A stretch of 34,816 bases of DNA, from positions 1 through 34,816 of the forward strand of contig CAIRYQ010000107.1 of assembly GCA_903882875.1 (NCBI GenBank). Reading direction: 5' to 3'. Below, in pieces: positions 15,218 through 23,867 of the stretch. The notes below the pieces were generated by a model that did not search any database, was not told the origin of the DNA, and saw nothing but the letters and a program-made list of their open reading frames with translations. Positions within the stretch are counted from its first letter, which is position 1, and every line of letters begins with the position of its first letter. The translations under genes were made by a program, and so were the position numbers. The DNA comes from an uncultured Spartobacteria bacterium (GTDB lineage: Bacteria > Verrucomicrobiota > Verrucomicrobiia > Chthoniobacterales > Chthoniobacteraceae).

Positions 15218-16443
15218 TGCCGCTTCTTCGTTTTCGGCAAGATCAGCGTCGTGACGCTCTTCGGCTCTGGCGAAGGGAGGAGTGTCGGCGTGAACACCAG
15301 ACGTGCGGCCATGTCCCGCTTGTGACCGTCGAGCAGGTGCGAGTACACTTTGCAAAGCAGCACGCCGCCGTCCTGATGCCCGAGCCATTCGGCGATGGTT
15401 TTGAAATCAATGTGCGACATCACGCACACGCTGGCGAAGTAGTGCCGGAAATCGTGGAAACCCACCCACGTCAGCCCCGCCGCCTTTCGTGCGAGTTTGA
15501 ATGATTCGCGCAGCGTCTTCGCCGGAATGTCCTGCGGGCCGCGCTGCGGACTCGGGAACAACCACTGGCTGTCCGGCGCGCGGCGATCCCACATTGCGCG
15601 AAGGTGCCATTCCAAGTCGGGATTGAAATCCACATGGCGGGCCTTGCTGTTTTTCGAGTTACCGTCCGCACCGATGCACACGAGGCGGTTGGTGAAATCC
15701 ACGTCGGCCCATTTGACTTGCAGGGCTTCGGAGCAGCGGGCTCCGCAGTAAGCGAGGAACAGGATGTAGTCGGCGAGCTGCGCGCCGTTCTTTCCACAGA
15801 CGCGGGCCGCGCCGAGCAGTTTGTCGAAGTCGGCAGGCGTAAGCGTCGGGCGTTTTTTCGCGACGGTCTTCAACGGGCGGATGCCTTCCATCGGCAGCGT
15901 GACAAGCAGGCCGTCATCGAGCGCGGACTTGAGCACGTTGCGCAGCACGATCACGTCGAGGTTAGCGGTGCGCGGCGAGATGCCGTCGCGAATCCGATCC
16001 TTCACGTAGGCGGCGAGCATGGGCTTGCTCAATTTGTCGATCCGTACATGGCCGAGCTTTTGCACCCATTGCACGAGGGCCGTGCGCTCGCGTGTGACGG
16101 TGCTCGCCTTCCGTCCGCTGTGATTCTTCGTGTGGTAGTCGAGATAATCGGTGACGCAATCCGCGAGGCTTGGTTTCACACCGCCCTTGGGGAGCGAGCC
16201 ATCGCGGGCCTTGGTGCGCTGCTTCGCCATTTCTTCTTTCGCTTCCGTCAGCGTCGTGGCGACGAGCGGAATCTTGCGCGCCGACTTCTCGCCGGGCACC
16301 CGCGTTTGCAGGTAGTAACGCTCGCCGCGTTTCCAGAGGCCGCGGACTTTGCGGTTGCGGGCATCCCGTGCGCTGTTAAACCGCAGGTGATGAACCGCTG
16401 CGTTGCTCACTGTCGGAGTGCTTGCCGTTTCATGTGTTTGCAT
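15214..16443 (-). CDS. int: Tyrosine recombinase (island integrase)
   Basis: 409 residues. After an N-terminal arm-binding region (RGLWKRGERYYLQTRVPGEK) comes a core-binding domain (about 95-195) and a catalytic domain. The catalytic residues visible are R236 (AYCGARCSEAL), a lysine in the beta-hairpin (around 264-268), H330 and R333 (FHDFRHYFAS), H356 (WLGHQ) and the nucleophile Y367 (KVYSHL). It is complete and should catalyse integration and excision of the island at the tRNA-Leu site 82 bases away. The ATG at 16443 is preferred over upstream alternatives because the sequence before it (16450-16473) is the arm-type repeat. Integrase bound there could repress its own transcription. It is the first gene of a leftward operon. 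Confidence 0.93.
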   Translation of the reverse strand: MQTHETASTPTVSNAAVHHLRFNSARDARNRKVRGLWKRGERYYLQTRVPGEKSARKIPLVATTLTEAKEEMAKQRTKARDGSLPKGGVKPSLADCVTDYLDYHTKNHSGRKASTVTRERTALVQWVQKLGHVRIDKLSKPMLAAYVKDRIRDGISPRTANLDVIVLRNVLKSALDDGLLVTLPMEGIRPLKTVAKKRPTLTPADFDKLLGAARVCGKNGAQLADYILFLAYCGARCSEALQVKWADVDFTNRLVCIGADGNSKNSKARHVDFNPDLEWHLRAMWDRRAPDSQWLFPSPQRGPQDIPAKTLRESFKLARKAAGLTWVGFHDFRHYFASVCVMSHIDFKTIAEWLGHQDGGVLLCKVYSHLLDGHKRDMAARLVFTPTLLPSPEPKSVTTLILPKTKKRQ

Positions 16444-16449
16444 ACCGTC

Positions 16450-16473
16450 AAAGTAGAACAAAAAGTAGAACAC
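16450..16473 (+). repeat. Right arm-type repeat (candidate integrase binding site)
   Basis: Two direct copies of the unit AAAGTAGAAC followed by CAC, matching 1651-1673 at the other end except for one extra A in the spacer. It lies between the integrase start codon (16443) and attR, where an integrase promoter would also be expected. Confidence 0.6.
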
Positions 16474-16524
16474 AGTCAAGCCCTTCAGTGTAAAATAGTC
16501 GTAAGTCGTTCATAATAAGCACAT

Positions 16525-16563
16525 GCCGGCATGGCGAAATGGCAGACGCAAGGGACTTAAAAT
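16525..16563 (+). other. attR: right boundary of the island within tRNA-Leu
   Basis: Perfect 39-base copy of attL (1481-1519). Here it forms the 5' half of the intact tRNA-Leu gene, continuing into the chromosomal 3' half. Strand exchange must occur somewhere within these 39 bases, most likely near the anticodon loop end. Confidence 0.92.
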
Positions 16564-16609
16564 CCCTTGGGAGGCAACTCCCGTGCGGGTTCGAGTCCCG
16601 CTGCCGGCA
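16525..16609 (+). tRNA. tRNA-Leu (anticodon UAA)
   Basis: Acceptor stem GCCGGCA (16525-16531) pairs with TGCCGGC (16602-16608), with discriminator A at 16609 and a following CC, so only part of the CCA tail is encoded. The anticodon loop CTTAAAA gives anticodon TAA. A long variable arm (GGGAGGCAACTCCC) and a standard T arm (GGTTCGAGTCC) fit a class II leucine tRNA. The 5' half is supplied by the integrated island and the 3' half by the chromosome, so the functional gene is transcribed from island DNA. Possible -10 elements are TAAAAT (16491-16496) and CATAAT (16511-16516), with no strong -35. Confidence 0.96.
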
Positions 16610-16712
16610 CCTGCTCCCAGCCGTTTATTGGCGTGAAAAACAGGGCCCGGAATTTTCCCCGAAAAGCCCTCGCCATGCGCGGGGAGGCGTGCAAGCGTCC
16701 GCGCTTTCCAAA

Positions 16713-17789
16713 ATGAAAATCCCGCACCAGTTCCGTTTCATCCTCGCTGTTTCCATTGCCGCCGCCACGTTTGCGATTGCGGAAACGAAACCCGCCAAAC
16801 CCGCTCCCGACGCGAAGGCGCTGGCCGCAGCCGCCGCGGGTGTCGCGGCGACGGTGAACGGCGAGGCGATCACGAATGCGGAAGTCGAGGAGGCGTTTGC
16901 TCGCATCGCGGCGAGCCGCGGGATGCCCGTGACCGCGGTGCCGACGGATCAGAAAGCCGGCGTGCTGAAGATGATCCTCGATGACATAATCAACGAGCGG
17001 CTCGTGACCAAGGCGTCTGCCGCAATCAAGGTCGAGCCTGCGGCGGTGGATGCGGAATTTGAAAAAATCCTCGCGGCCCAGGAGGCGAAGACGGGCAAGA
17101 AGCCGAGCCTCGAAGACGTGAAGAAGGATCTCGCACAGGCGGGCATGACGCTCGAATCGCTGAAGGAGAACATCTCAAAGCGGCTGCAGCAGCGGCTGTG
17201 GATGGATGAGCAGATCAAGGATAAGGCCGCAGTGCCGACGGATCCGGAGGCGAAGGATTTCTACGAGAAAAACCCGCTGCACTTCGAACAGCCGGAGACG
17301 GTGCGCGCGAGCCACATCCTTTTCCGCCTCACGCAGGATGCGTCGCCGGAGAAAGTCACCGCGACGCAGAAGAGGGCGGAAGCCGTGGTGGCGCTTGCGA
17401 AGAAGGAGGACTTTGCAAAGCTCGCGGAAGAGTTGAGCGAGGATCCGAGCGCGAAAGGGCGCGGTGGCGACCTGAGCTTTTTCGCGCGCAAGGGGCAGAT
17501 GGTCGAGCCGTTCGCGGAGGCGGCGTTCAAGCTGCAAAAGGGCGAGGTCTCGCCGGAGCCGGTCCGCACCGAGTTCGGCTACCACATCATCAAGGTCACG
17601 GACCGCAAAGCGGGTGGGAAGCAGACGTTCGACGAGGCGAAGCCGCAGATTGTCGCGTTCCTCTCGCGCGAGAAAAAGAAGACGGCGATTGACGGCGTGA
17701 TCGCCGAAATGCGCTCAAAGGCGGATGTGAAAATAAACGCCGCCGCGCCAGCGCCAGCGCAATCCACGCTAGTAAAGCCGACAAAGTAA
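16713..17789 (+). CDS. Secreted parvulin-type peptidyl-prolyl isomerase (SurA/PpiC-like)
   Basis: 358 residues. A signal peptide (KIPHQFRFILAVSIAAATFA) exports the protein to the periplasm. A SurA-N-like chaperone domain follows (about 45-175, beginning VNGEAITNAEVEEAFARIA). A parvulin domain occupies about 200-300 (RASHILFRLT, then GGDLSFFARKGQMVEPFAEA and FGYHIIKVTD). The isomerase fold is complete, and the C-terminus is a short alanine/proline-rich tail. The likely role is folding of outer-membrane or secreted proteins. The ATG at 16713 is chosen because it gives the signal peptide; upstream frame extends into the tRNA gene. It is the first chromosomal gene right of the island. Confidence 0.9.
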   Translation: MKIPHQFRFILAVSIAAATFAIAETKPAKPAPDAKALAAAAAGVAATVNGEAITNAEVEEAFARIAASRGMPVTAVPTDQKAGVLKMILDDIINERLVTKASAAIKVEPAAVDAEFEKILAAQEAKTGKKPSLEDVKKDLAQAGMTLESLKENISKRLQQRLWMDEQIKDKAAVPTDPEAKDFYEKNPLHFEQPETVRASHILFRLTQDASPEKVTATQKRAEAVVALAKKEDFAKLAEELSEDPSAKGRGGDLSFFARKGQMVEPFAEAAFKLQKGEVSPEPVRTEFGYHIIKVTDRKAGGKQTFDEAKPQIVAFLSREKKKTAIDGVIAEMRSKADVKINAAAPAPAQSTLVKPTK

Positions 17790-17882
17790 GGCTGGAAATT
17801 CGGGATCGTCCAGCGGCGCAAAACGCACAGGAGCGGCGACAGATTCTCGCCACGTACGGGGCGCAGCGTGTAGTGTCCCCGT

Positions 17883-19562
17883 GTGAAGGCCGAGTCCCGA
17901 CCGTTCTTTTATCCAAAATTTGTGCGCCTGCTGCGGGGCTACCGCGGCGCGGACTTTTTGAGCGATCTGAATGCCGGGCTCACGGTGGGCATCATCGCGC
18001 TGCCGCTGGCAATCGGCTTCGGCATCGCATCGGGTGTGACACCGGGGCAGGGGCTGTGGTCGGCCATCGTCGGCGGGCTGCTCGTCTCGCTGCTCGGCGG
18101 CTCACGGCACCAGATCGGCGGGCCGACGGGCGCGTTCGTCCCGGTGCTCGCGGCGGTCACGGCGGCGCACGGCTACGACGGGCTCGCGCTCGCGACGATG
18201 ATGGCGGGCGCGCTGCTCGTGCTCATGGGCGCGCTGCGGCTTGGCGGCCTGCTGAAGTATATTCCGTTCCCCGTCATCGCGGGTTTCACCTCGGGAATTG
18301 CAGTGATCATTTTCCTCGGCCAGGTGCCGGAGTTTCTCGGCCTCGCGCTGCCGCGTACCGAACATGCGCCTGCGCTGCTGCGGGAGATCCTCACACACGC
18401 CGGCGGCACGAATGCGCACGCGGCGATCATCGGCGTGCTTGCGCTGGCGATCATTTTCCTTTGGCCGAAACTGACCCGCAAAGTGCCCGCTTCGCTAGTC
18501 GCGGTCGTGGCGACGACGATCCTCGCGGTGTGGCTGCACTGGGATGTGGCGACGATTCAGTCGAAGTTCGGCGGCATCCCGTCGGGGCTGCCGGGCTTTC
18601 ATTTTCCACCGGTCTCGCTCGGAAGAATCCGCGAGATGCTCGCGCCCGCGCTCACCATCGCCGCACTCGGCGGCATCGAGAGCCTGCTCTCCGCGACCGT
18701 CGCGGACGGCATGGCGGACACGCGGCACGACTCGAACCAGGAACTCGTAGGCCAGGGCATCGCGAATGTTCTGACGCCGCTCATCGGCGGCTTCGCGGTG
18801 ACGGGTGCCATCGCGCGCACCGCAGCAAACATCCGCAGCGGCGCACGCACGCCGGTCGCGGGGATCGTGCATGCGCTGGTGCTGCTGATCTTCGTGCTCG
18901 GGGCGGCGAAATATGCAGCGATGATTCCGCTTGCGGCGCTTTCCGCCGTGCTCATCGGCGTCGCGCTGCGGATGGGCGAATGGGACACGTTTGCCGAGAT
19001 GTGGCGTGCGTCGCGGACGGACTTCGGAGTCCTGCTTGCGGCATTCGCGCTCACGGTGCTTTTTGATCTCACCGTCGGAGTCGGCGGCGGGCTGCTCATC
19101 GCCGCGGTGCTTTTTCTGCGCCGCATGGAGGGCGTCACGCAGGTGCGCCTGCTCACCGCGGAGAACGACACCGAGACCGGCGCGAACGCCGTGCGCGGGA
19201 AGGACGTGCCGCCCGGCGTGGTGCTGTTTCGTTTCGAGGGACCGCTCTTTTTCGCCGCCGCGGAGAAGCTGGAATTCGCACTGCGCGCGCACTCGGGCAA
19301 ACCGCGCATCATCATCCTGCGGATGCGCCATGTGCCGATGATGGACGCGACCGGCATGAAGGCGATCGAGGTCGCGTGGGAAAAAATGCACCGCGACGGC
19401 GTGAGCGTGCTCGTGACTGCGATTCAGCCGCAGCCGATGAAGGTGATGTTCGAGTCCGGCCTCGCGGACCGGATCGGCATGGACAATTTTTGCCCGGATA
19501 TTGACGACGCGCTGAACCGCGCTCGGAAGATTCTCACCATCGCGTGCGACGGTGTGAAGTGA
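17883..19562 (+). CDS. SulP-family anion transporter with STAS domain
   Basis: 559 residues of the SLC26/SulP family, inner-membrane carriers of sulfate, bicarbonate or other anions. The N-terminal ~410 residues are strongly hydrophobic with family motifs: DLNAGLTVGIIALPLAIGFG in the first helices, QIGGPTGAFVPVL, and ATVADGMADTRHDSNQELVG in the later conserved region. A cytoplasmic STAS domain closes the protein (about 440-555; VVLFRFEGPLFFAAAEKLE and MMDATGMKAIE). The start is a GTG without a clear Shine-Dalgarno. The substrate cannot be told from sequence alone. Confidence 0.93.
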   Translation: MKAESRPFFYPKFVRLLRGYRGADFLSDLNAGLTVGIIALPLAIGFGIASGVTPGQGLWSAIVGGLLVSLLGGSRHQIGGPTGAFVPVLAAVTAAHGYDGLALATMMAGALLVLMGALRLGGLLKYIPFPVIAGFTSGIAVIIFLGQVPEFLGLALPRTEHAPALLREILTHAGGTNAHAAIIGVLALAIIFLWPKLTRKVPASLVAVVATTILAVWLHWDVATIQSKFGGIPSGLPGFHFPPVSLGRIREMLAPALTIAALGGIESLLSATVADGMADTRHDSNQELVGQGIANVLTPLIGGFAVTGAIARTAANIRSGARTPVAGIVHALVLLIFVLGAAKYAAMIPLAALSAVLIGVALRMGEWDTFAEMWRASRTDFGVLLAAFALTVLFDLTVGVGGGLLIAAVLFLRRMEGVTQVRLLTAENDTETGANAVRGKDVPPGVVLFRFEGPLFFAAAEKLEFALRAHSGKPRIIILRMRHVPMMDATGMKAIEVAWEKMHRDGVSVLVTAIQPQPMKVMFESGLADRIGMDNFCPDIDDALNRARKILTIACDGVK

Positions 19563-19634
19563 GGAACCGCACGCGTTCCACATGTTGCAGCGCGCGGGGT
19601 TTCCTGCTGCATTGCGCGAGAGAATTTTCCGCAC

Positions 19635-20522
19635 ATGGCCTTATTGAACAAAAACAGGAAGAGCGTCGGCGTCATCGGACTCGGCATCATCGGAACGCGC
19701 GTCGCGGCGGGACTGCGGCACGCCGGCTTCAGCACCTGCGTGTGGAATCGCACGCCGCGACCCGCGCCGAATTTCCTCGGCTCGCCGATCGAGGTCGCGC
19801 GGGAGTGCGATGTGATCCAGCTTTTCGTCGCCGATGCGAAGGCGGTGATGGATACGATCGAGACGCTTGCGCCCGCGCTGAAGCCCGAGCACCTCATCGT
19901 GTGCAACGCGACCATCGGGCTCGAAGGCACGCTCGCCGCGGCGGAACGCGTGCGACAGCTCGGCGCGCGGTTTCTGGATGCACCGTTCACAGGCAGCAAG
20001 GGCGCGGCGGAAAAGCGCCAGCTCGTGTATTACATCGGCGGCGAGGAGCAGGATTTCCTGCGCGCGAAGCCGATCCTCGAAGCCACGAGCAAGGCCATCG
20101 TCCACATCGGCGGCGTCGGCCAGGCGGCCGTGGTGAAAGTGGTCACAAATCTCATCAGCGCCGTGACGGTGCAGACGCTCGCCGAGGCGCTCGCCATCGT
20201 GCGGCGATCGGGCATCCGCCCCGAGGCGCTCGCGGAAGCCATCGAAAGCAACGCGATGCGCAGCGGCGTGACCGATTTGAAACTCCCCGCAATGCTCTCC
20301 GGCGACTACGCGCCGCACTTTGCACTCAAGCACATGTTCAAGGACGTACAGCTCGGCATCGAGATCGCGAACAAGCTGGAGCTCGATGTCCCCGCGACGA
20401 GCACCGTCGGCGGCGTGCTGTACGGCGCGGTGATGAAAGGCCTCGGCGATCTCGACTACGCCGCCGTGTCGAAGCTGTACGACCATCACACCGTCGTGCC
20501 GAAGGCGGCGCCCGCACAGTGA
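19635..20522 (+). CDS. NAD(P)-dependent beta-hydroxyacid dehydrogenase family protein
   Basis: 295 residues of the 3-hydroxyisobutyrate dehydrogenase/glyoxylate reductase family. The Rossmann motif VGVIGLGIIGTRVAAGL (about 11-27) is followed by WNRTPRP, where a basic residue after the second strand favours NADP. The substrate-binding stretch is DAPFTGSKGAAEKRQL (family DAPVSGG). The catalytic lysine lies in GVGQAAVVKVVTNLISA. The C-terminal all-helical domain is complete. The stop codon overlaps the GTG of the next gene, so the two are co-expressed. The substrate is unknown. Confidence 0.9.
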   Translation: MALLNKNRKSVGVIGLGIIGTRVAAGLRHAGFSTCVWNRTPRPAPNFLGSPIEVARECDVIQLFVADAKAVMDTIETLAPALKPEHLIVCNATIGLEGTLAAAERVRQLGARFLDAPFTGSKGAAEKRQLVYYIGGEEQDFLRAKPILEATSKAIVHIGGVGQAAVVKVVTNLISAVTVQTLAEALAIVRRSGIRPEALAEAIESNAMRSGVTDLKLPAMLSGDYAPHFALKHMFKDVQLGIEIANKLELDVPATSTVGGVLYGAVMKGLGDLDYAAVSKLYDHHTVVPKAAPAQ

Positions 20523-21454
20523 GCGTGAGCGCCGGGGAATATCGCGCCTTCCGCGAGCGCGGCGGTGTCGTGGATCTCGCGTCGCGCGTGAAGCTGCTTT
20601 TCAAAGGTGACGACCGCATCCGCTACCTCAACGGCCAGCTCACCGCGAACATCGCCGCGGCGAAATGCCCCTCGGTGACGCCCGCGTGCGTGACGAACGC
20701 AAAGGGGAAAATGTGTGCGGATGTCTTCGTGAGCATCAGCCCCTCCGGCGCACTCGTGGATGCGGATGCCGCCGTCACGGACACGTTGCCCGCGCGCATG
20801 GATCGCTACATCATCGCGGACGATGTGACGATGGAGGACGTGACCGCGAGCATCGCCATCCTGCATTTTCTCGGAGCGAAAATGGACGACGTGCCCAGCG
20901 AAATCCGCGCCGTGCTCGTGCCGTCGAACCGCTTCGGCATCGCCGGCCACGACTGGTTTCCGCCTTTCCGAAAAGACCTCGCGCCCGTGTGGGAAAAGAT
21001 CACCGCGCGCATTCCCGTGCTCTCGGAAACGCTGCTCGACCTCGTCCGCATCGAGCGCGGCATCCCGCGCTGGGGCCGCGAACTCGACGAAACCACGCTG
21101 CCGCACGAGGCCGGCCTCGACCGCACGCATGTGGATTTTCACAAAGGCTGCTACATCGGCCAGGAAGTCATCTCGCGGCTGCGCAGCGTCGGCCATGTGA
21201 ACCGCGAATTGCGCGGCTTCGTCTCCGCCGACAGCGCGCCGATCACCGAGGGCGCGCGCATTTTCTCCGCAGCCAATCCAGTGCGCGATCTCGGCCGTAT
21301 CACGAGCGCCGCGTTCAGCTTCGCGCTAGACCGGCACGTCGCGCTCGGCTATCTCCGCAGGGACGCGGTCGGCGCGGAATTTCTCGCCGCCGCGCCGGAA
21401 GCTCCCGATGCTCCGGTGAAAGTCACACTGCACCCACTCCCATTCATCTCATGA
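20519..21454 (+). CDS. ygfZ: YgfZ/GcvT-like folate-binding protein
   Basis: 311 residues of the YgfZ family, tetrahydrofolate-binding proteins related to the glycine-cleavage T protein that help assemble or repair iron-sulfur clusters. The diagnostic motif HKGCYIGQEVISRL is present at about 207-220, with the conserved cysteine. Earlier conserved segments are LLFKGDDRIRYLNGQLTANI and LDLVRIERGIPRWGRELDE. I place the start at the GTG (20519) that overlaps the preceding stop as GTGA; another GTG (20525) is possible. The stop overlaps the next start as ATGA (21451-21454), so dehydrogenase, YgfZ and cyclophilin are one translational unit. Confidence 0.9.
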   Translation: MSVSAGEYRAFRERGGVVDLASRVKLLFKGDDRIRYLNGQLTANIAAAKCPSVTPACVTNAKGKMCADVFVSISPSGALVDADAAVTDTLPARMDRYIIADDVTMEDVTASIAILHFLGAKMDDVPSEIRAVLVPSNRFGIAGHDWFPPFRKDLAPVWEKITARIPVLSETLLDLVRIERGIPRWGRELDETTLPHEAGLDRTHVDFHKGCYIGQEVISRLRSVGHVNRELRGFVSADSAPITEGARIFSAANPVRDLGRITSAAFSFALDRHVALGYLRRDAVGAEFLAAAPEAPDAPVKVTLHPLPFIS

Positions 21455-22107
21455 AAAAATCGCTCCTCTTTCTCACCGCATTTTGCGCCGCGCTCGGCTC
21501 CGCAGTCCGTGCCGACGACGTGGCCGTGCTCGACATCCGTTTCGAGGACGGCACCGAGCGCCAGGCCGTCATCGAATTTTACGAGAAGGACGCGCCGCAG
21601 ACCGTCGAGAATTTCAGGAAGCTCGTAAAAAAAGGATTCTACAAAGGCTGCGCATTTCACCGCGCGATCCCGACTGCGATCGTGCAGACCGGCGATCCGC
21701 TGAGCAAAAAGAAGGATCGCACCGCGGTCGGCACCGGTGGCCCCGGCTACACGCTCGCGCCGGAAATCCACCGCCAGCACACGAAGGGCGCAGTCGCCGC
21801 CGCGCGCGTCGGCGACAAGGTGAACCCGCAGCGCCGCTCGAACGGCAGCCAGTTCTACGTGTGCATCACGCCGCAACATCAGCTCGACGGAAAATACACC
21901 GTCTTTGGAAATGTGATCCGCGGCATCGAGGTCCTTGAGATGATCTCCAACCGCTCCGCTGACACGAACGACTATCCCATCGAGCGCATCGTGCTGAAGA
22001 AAGTGAGCATCATCCCGCGCGAAAAACTTCCTCAGCCTGCCGTTGCGGCGAAGCCCGGCGCCACGCCGGAGAAAAAACCGCTCCTACGCCGTCTCTGGCC
22101 TTGGTGA
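21451..22107 (+). CDS. Secreted cyclophilin-type peptidyl-prolyl isomerase
   Basis: 218 residues. A signal peptide (KKSLLFLTAFCAALGSAVRA) is followed by a cyclophilin domain (about 25-195). Family motifs are APQTVENFRKLVKKGFYKGC, FHRAIPTAIVQTGDP, NGSQFYVCITPQHQLDGKYT and FGNVIRGIEVLEMI. The position of the usual FHRVIxxFMIQGGD segment is altered (AIPTAIVQTGD), but the catalytic arginine in FHR is kept. A proline/lysine-rich C-terminal tail ends LLRRLWPW. It accelerates proline isomerisation in exported proteins. The ATG overlaps the YgfZ stop. Confidence 0.9.
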   Translation: MKKSLLFLTAFCAALGSAVRADDVAVLDIRFEDGTERQAVIEFYEKDAPQTVENFRKLVKKGFYKGCAFHRAIPTAIVQTGDPLSKKKDRTAVGTGGPGYTLAPEIHRQHTKGAVAAARVGDKVNPQRRSNGSQFYVCITPQHQLDGKYTVFGNVIRGIEVLEMISNRSADTNDYPIERIVLKKVSIIPREKLPQPAVAAKPGATPEKKPLLRRLWPW

Positions 22108-22328
22108 GTCCCTGACACGGCGATGTTCCGCGGGAGCGTGCGACGGCCGCGTGCAGGCGTAACAAAGCGCCGGAATGAACCGCAGGCTCCGGTGTTCTGC
22201 ACGGTATCGCAAACTCCACTCCGCGCCTTTTCGTGGCCCGTCCCAAATCCTTGCGGCCCACTTTTTCCCTGCGAAACCCTTGCGCCGCCCGCGACACGCG
22301 GTTAAGCACGGCACCCCTCACCGGAAAC

Positions 22329-22411
22329 GGGTAGATACCGAAGTGGCCAAACGGGGCGGACTGTAAATCCGCTGGCTTACGCCTTCGATGGTTCGAATCC
22401 ATCTCTGCCCA
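22329..22411 (+). tRNA. tRNA-Tyr (anticodon GUA)
   Basis: Acceptor stem GGGTAGA (22329-22335) pairs with TCTGCCC (22404-22410, one G-T wobble), with discriminator A at 22411 and no encoded full CCA. The anticodon stem-loop GCGGA-CTGTAAA-TCCGC gives anticodon GTA. The variable arm is long, as in bacterial tyrosine tRNAs, and the T arm GATGGTTCGAATCCATC is standard. It stands alone between the cyclophilin and the esterase gene. Confidence 0.95.
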
Positions 22412-22480
22412 CTCTCTCTCAAAAACCGAGAGCGCAAGCTCGAGAGCCTGCCGCATTGCACTCACCCCGCGATTCATCCG

Positions 22481-23773
22481 ATGCTCACGCGAATGAAACT
22501 CCCCGCATTCCTCACCCCATTCCTCGCCGTGACCGCCATCGCCGCCGATTTCCCCGCACCCGAATCGCTCTCCGTCTCCGCCACGCTGCCCGACCCGCTC
22601 GTGATGCGCGATGGCACGCGCGTGACGACGAAGGAGCAGTGGCTCACGAAACGCGCGCCCGAACTGCGCGAGCTTTTTGCGCACTACATGTACGGCACGC
22701 GTCCGCAGCCGCGCGCGGTCACGGGAAAAATCATCCGCGAGGACAGTGCGGCGCTCGGAGGCAAGGCGACGCTGCGCGAGGTGCTCGTGGACTGCGGTCT
22801 CGCAGCGCCGGTGCATCTGCTCGTCGTCGTACCGAACACGCGCACGAAGCCCGCCGCGTGCTTCCTCGGGATGAATTTCAACGGCAACTACCAGCTCCTC
22901 GACGACCCGAAGATCCTGCCGCCGCAAGGGTGGACGCGCGAAAGTTTCCCCGACGCACAGCCGAACCGTGCAGCCGACGCCGGGCGCGGAAAGCAAAAGG
23001 AGACGTGGGCGATCGAGCAGTCCATTGATCGCGGCTATGCCGTCGCGAGCTTTTACAGCGGCGACGTGGTGCCTGATGACAAGGATCTCGCCGAAACCGC
23101 GCTGAAACAATTTCGCACCAGCGGCGGCGCAGAGCGCGGGCCCGCGGACACCGCGACGATCATGGCGTGGTCGTGGGGCTTCTCGCGGATGTTCGACTAC
23201 CTGCTCACCGTCCCGGGGATTGACGGCAAGCGCATCGCCGTCGTCGGCCATTCGCGCAACGGCAAGACCGCGCTGGTCGCCAGCGCATTCGATGAACGCA
23301 TCGCGCTCGTCATCCCCAGCCAGGCCGGCTGCGGCGGCACCGCGCCCGATCGCGTCGCGCCCGAACTTTCCAAGCTGCAATCAAATAACCGCCCAACCGT
23401 CGAGACACTGCCCGTGATCAACAAATCGTTCCCGCATTGGTTCAGCGGCAATTTCAAATCCTTCAACGAAGCGATTCCGAAGCTGCCCTTCGATCAGCAC
23501 GCGCTCATCGCGCTTTGCGCACCGCGCCCCGTGCTGCTCTCGAATGCGACCGAGGACAAATGGGCGAATCCGCCCGGACAATTCGAGATGCTGCGCGGAG
23601 CCCAGCCCGTCTATCGCCTTTTCAACGCCGACAATCTCGGCGCGGAGAAAATGCCCGAAGTCGGCAAGCTGCTCGACTCGCGCCTCGGCTACTACATCCG
23701 CGAAGGCAAACACTCGATGACCACGCCCGACTGGAAAGTGTGGCTCGACTACGCGGACAAGTGGCTGAAGTAG
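22481..23773 (+). CDS. CE15-like glucuronoyl esterase (alpha/beta hydrolase), secreted
   Basis: 430 residues (426 if the second ATG at 22493 is used). The start is followed by a signal peptide (MKLPAFLTPFLAVTAIAA). Known members of carbohydrate esterase family 15 cleave ester bonds between lignin alcohols and glucuronic acid side chains of xylan. The nucleophile serine lies in the family motif GHSRNGK (about S258). Further family segments are LFAHYMYGTRPQP, AWSWGFSRMFDYL, SQAGCGGTAPDR and FPHWFSGNF. TEDKWANPPGQ carries a probable acid residue and GKHSMTTPDW the catalytic histidine. All triad elements appear intact. It points to plant-polymer degradation, in keeping with a Verrucomicrobial host. 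No Shine-Dalgarno decides the start. Confidence 0.87.
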   Translation: MLTRMKLPAFLTPFLAVTAIAADFPAPESLSVSATLPDPLVMRDGTRVTTKEQWLTKRAPELRELFAHYMYGTRPQPRAVTGKIIREDSAALGGKATLREVLVDCGLAAPVHLLVVVPNTRTKPAACFLGMNFNGNYQLLDDPKILPPQGWTRESFPDAQPNRAADAGRGKQKETWAIEQSIDRGYAVASFYSGDVVPDDKDLAETALKQFRTSGGAERGPADTATIMAWSWGFSRMFDYLLTVPGIDGKRIAVVGHSRNGKTALVASAFDERIALVIPSQAGCGGTAPDRVAPELSKLQSNNRPTVETLPVINKSFPHWFSGNFKSFNEAIPKLPFDQHALIALCAPRPVLLSNATEDKWANPPGQFEMLRGAQPVYRLFNADNLGAEKMPEVGKLLDSRLGYYIREGKHSMTTPDWKVWLDYADKWLK

Positions 23774-23867
23774 CTCCGCAGCCACGAGGGTTGCGTGCTC
23801 CACCCGGGATCCGCGCACGCACGGCAATGTGATTTTGATGCGCCGGCCCGCCTCCTTTCGCCGGTGG

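Noticed and set aside
17873-19066. Plus-strand 397-codon frame overlapping the SulP gene
   Set aside because: Out-of-frame with the transporter and extremely Arg/His/Ala-rich; a shadow.
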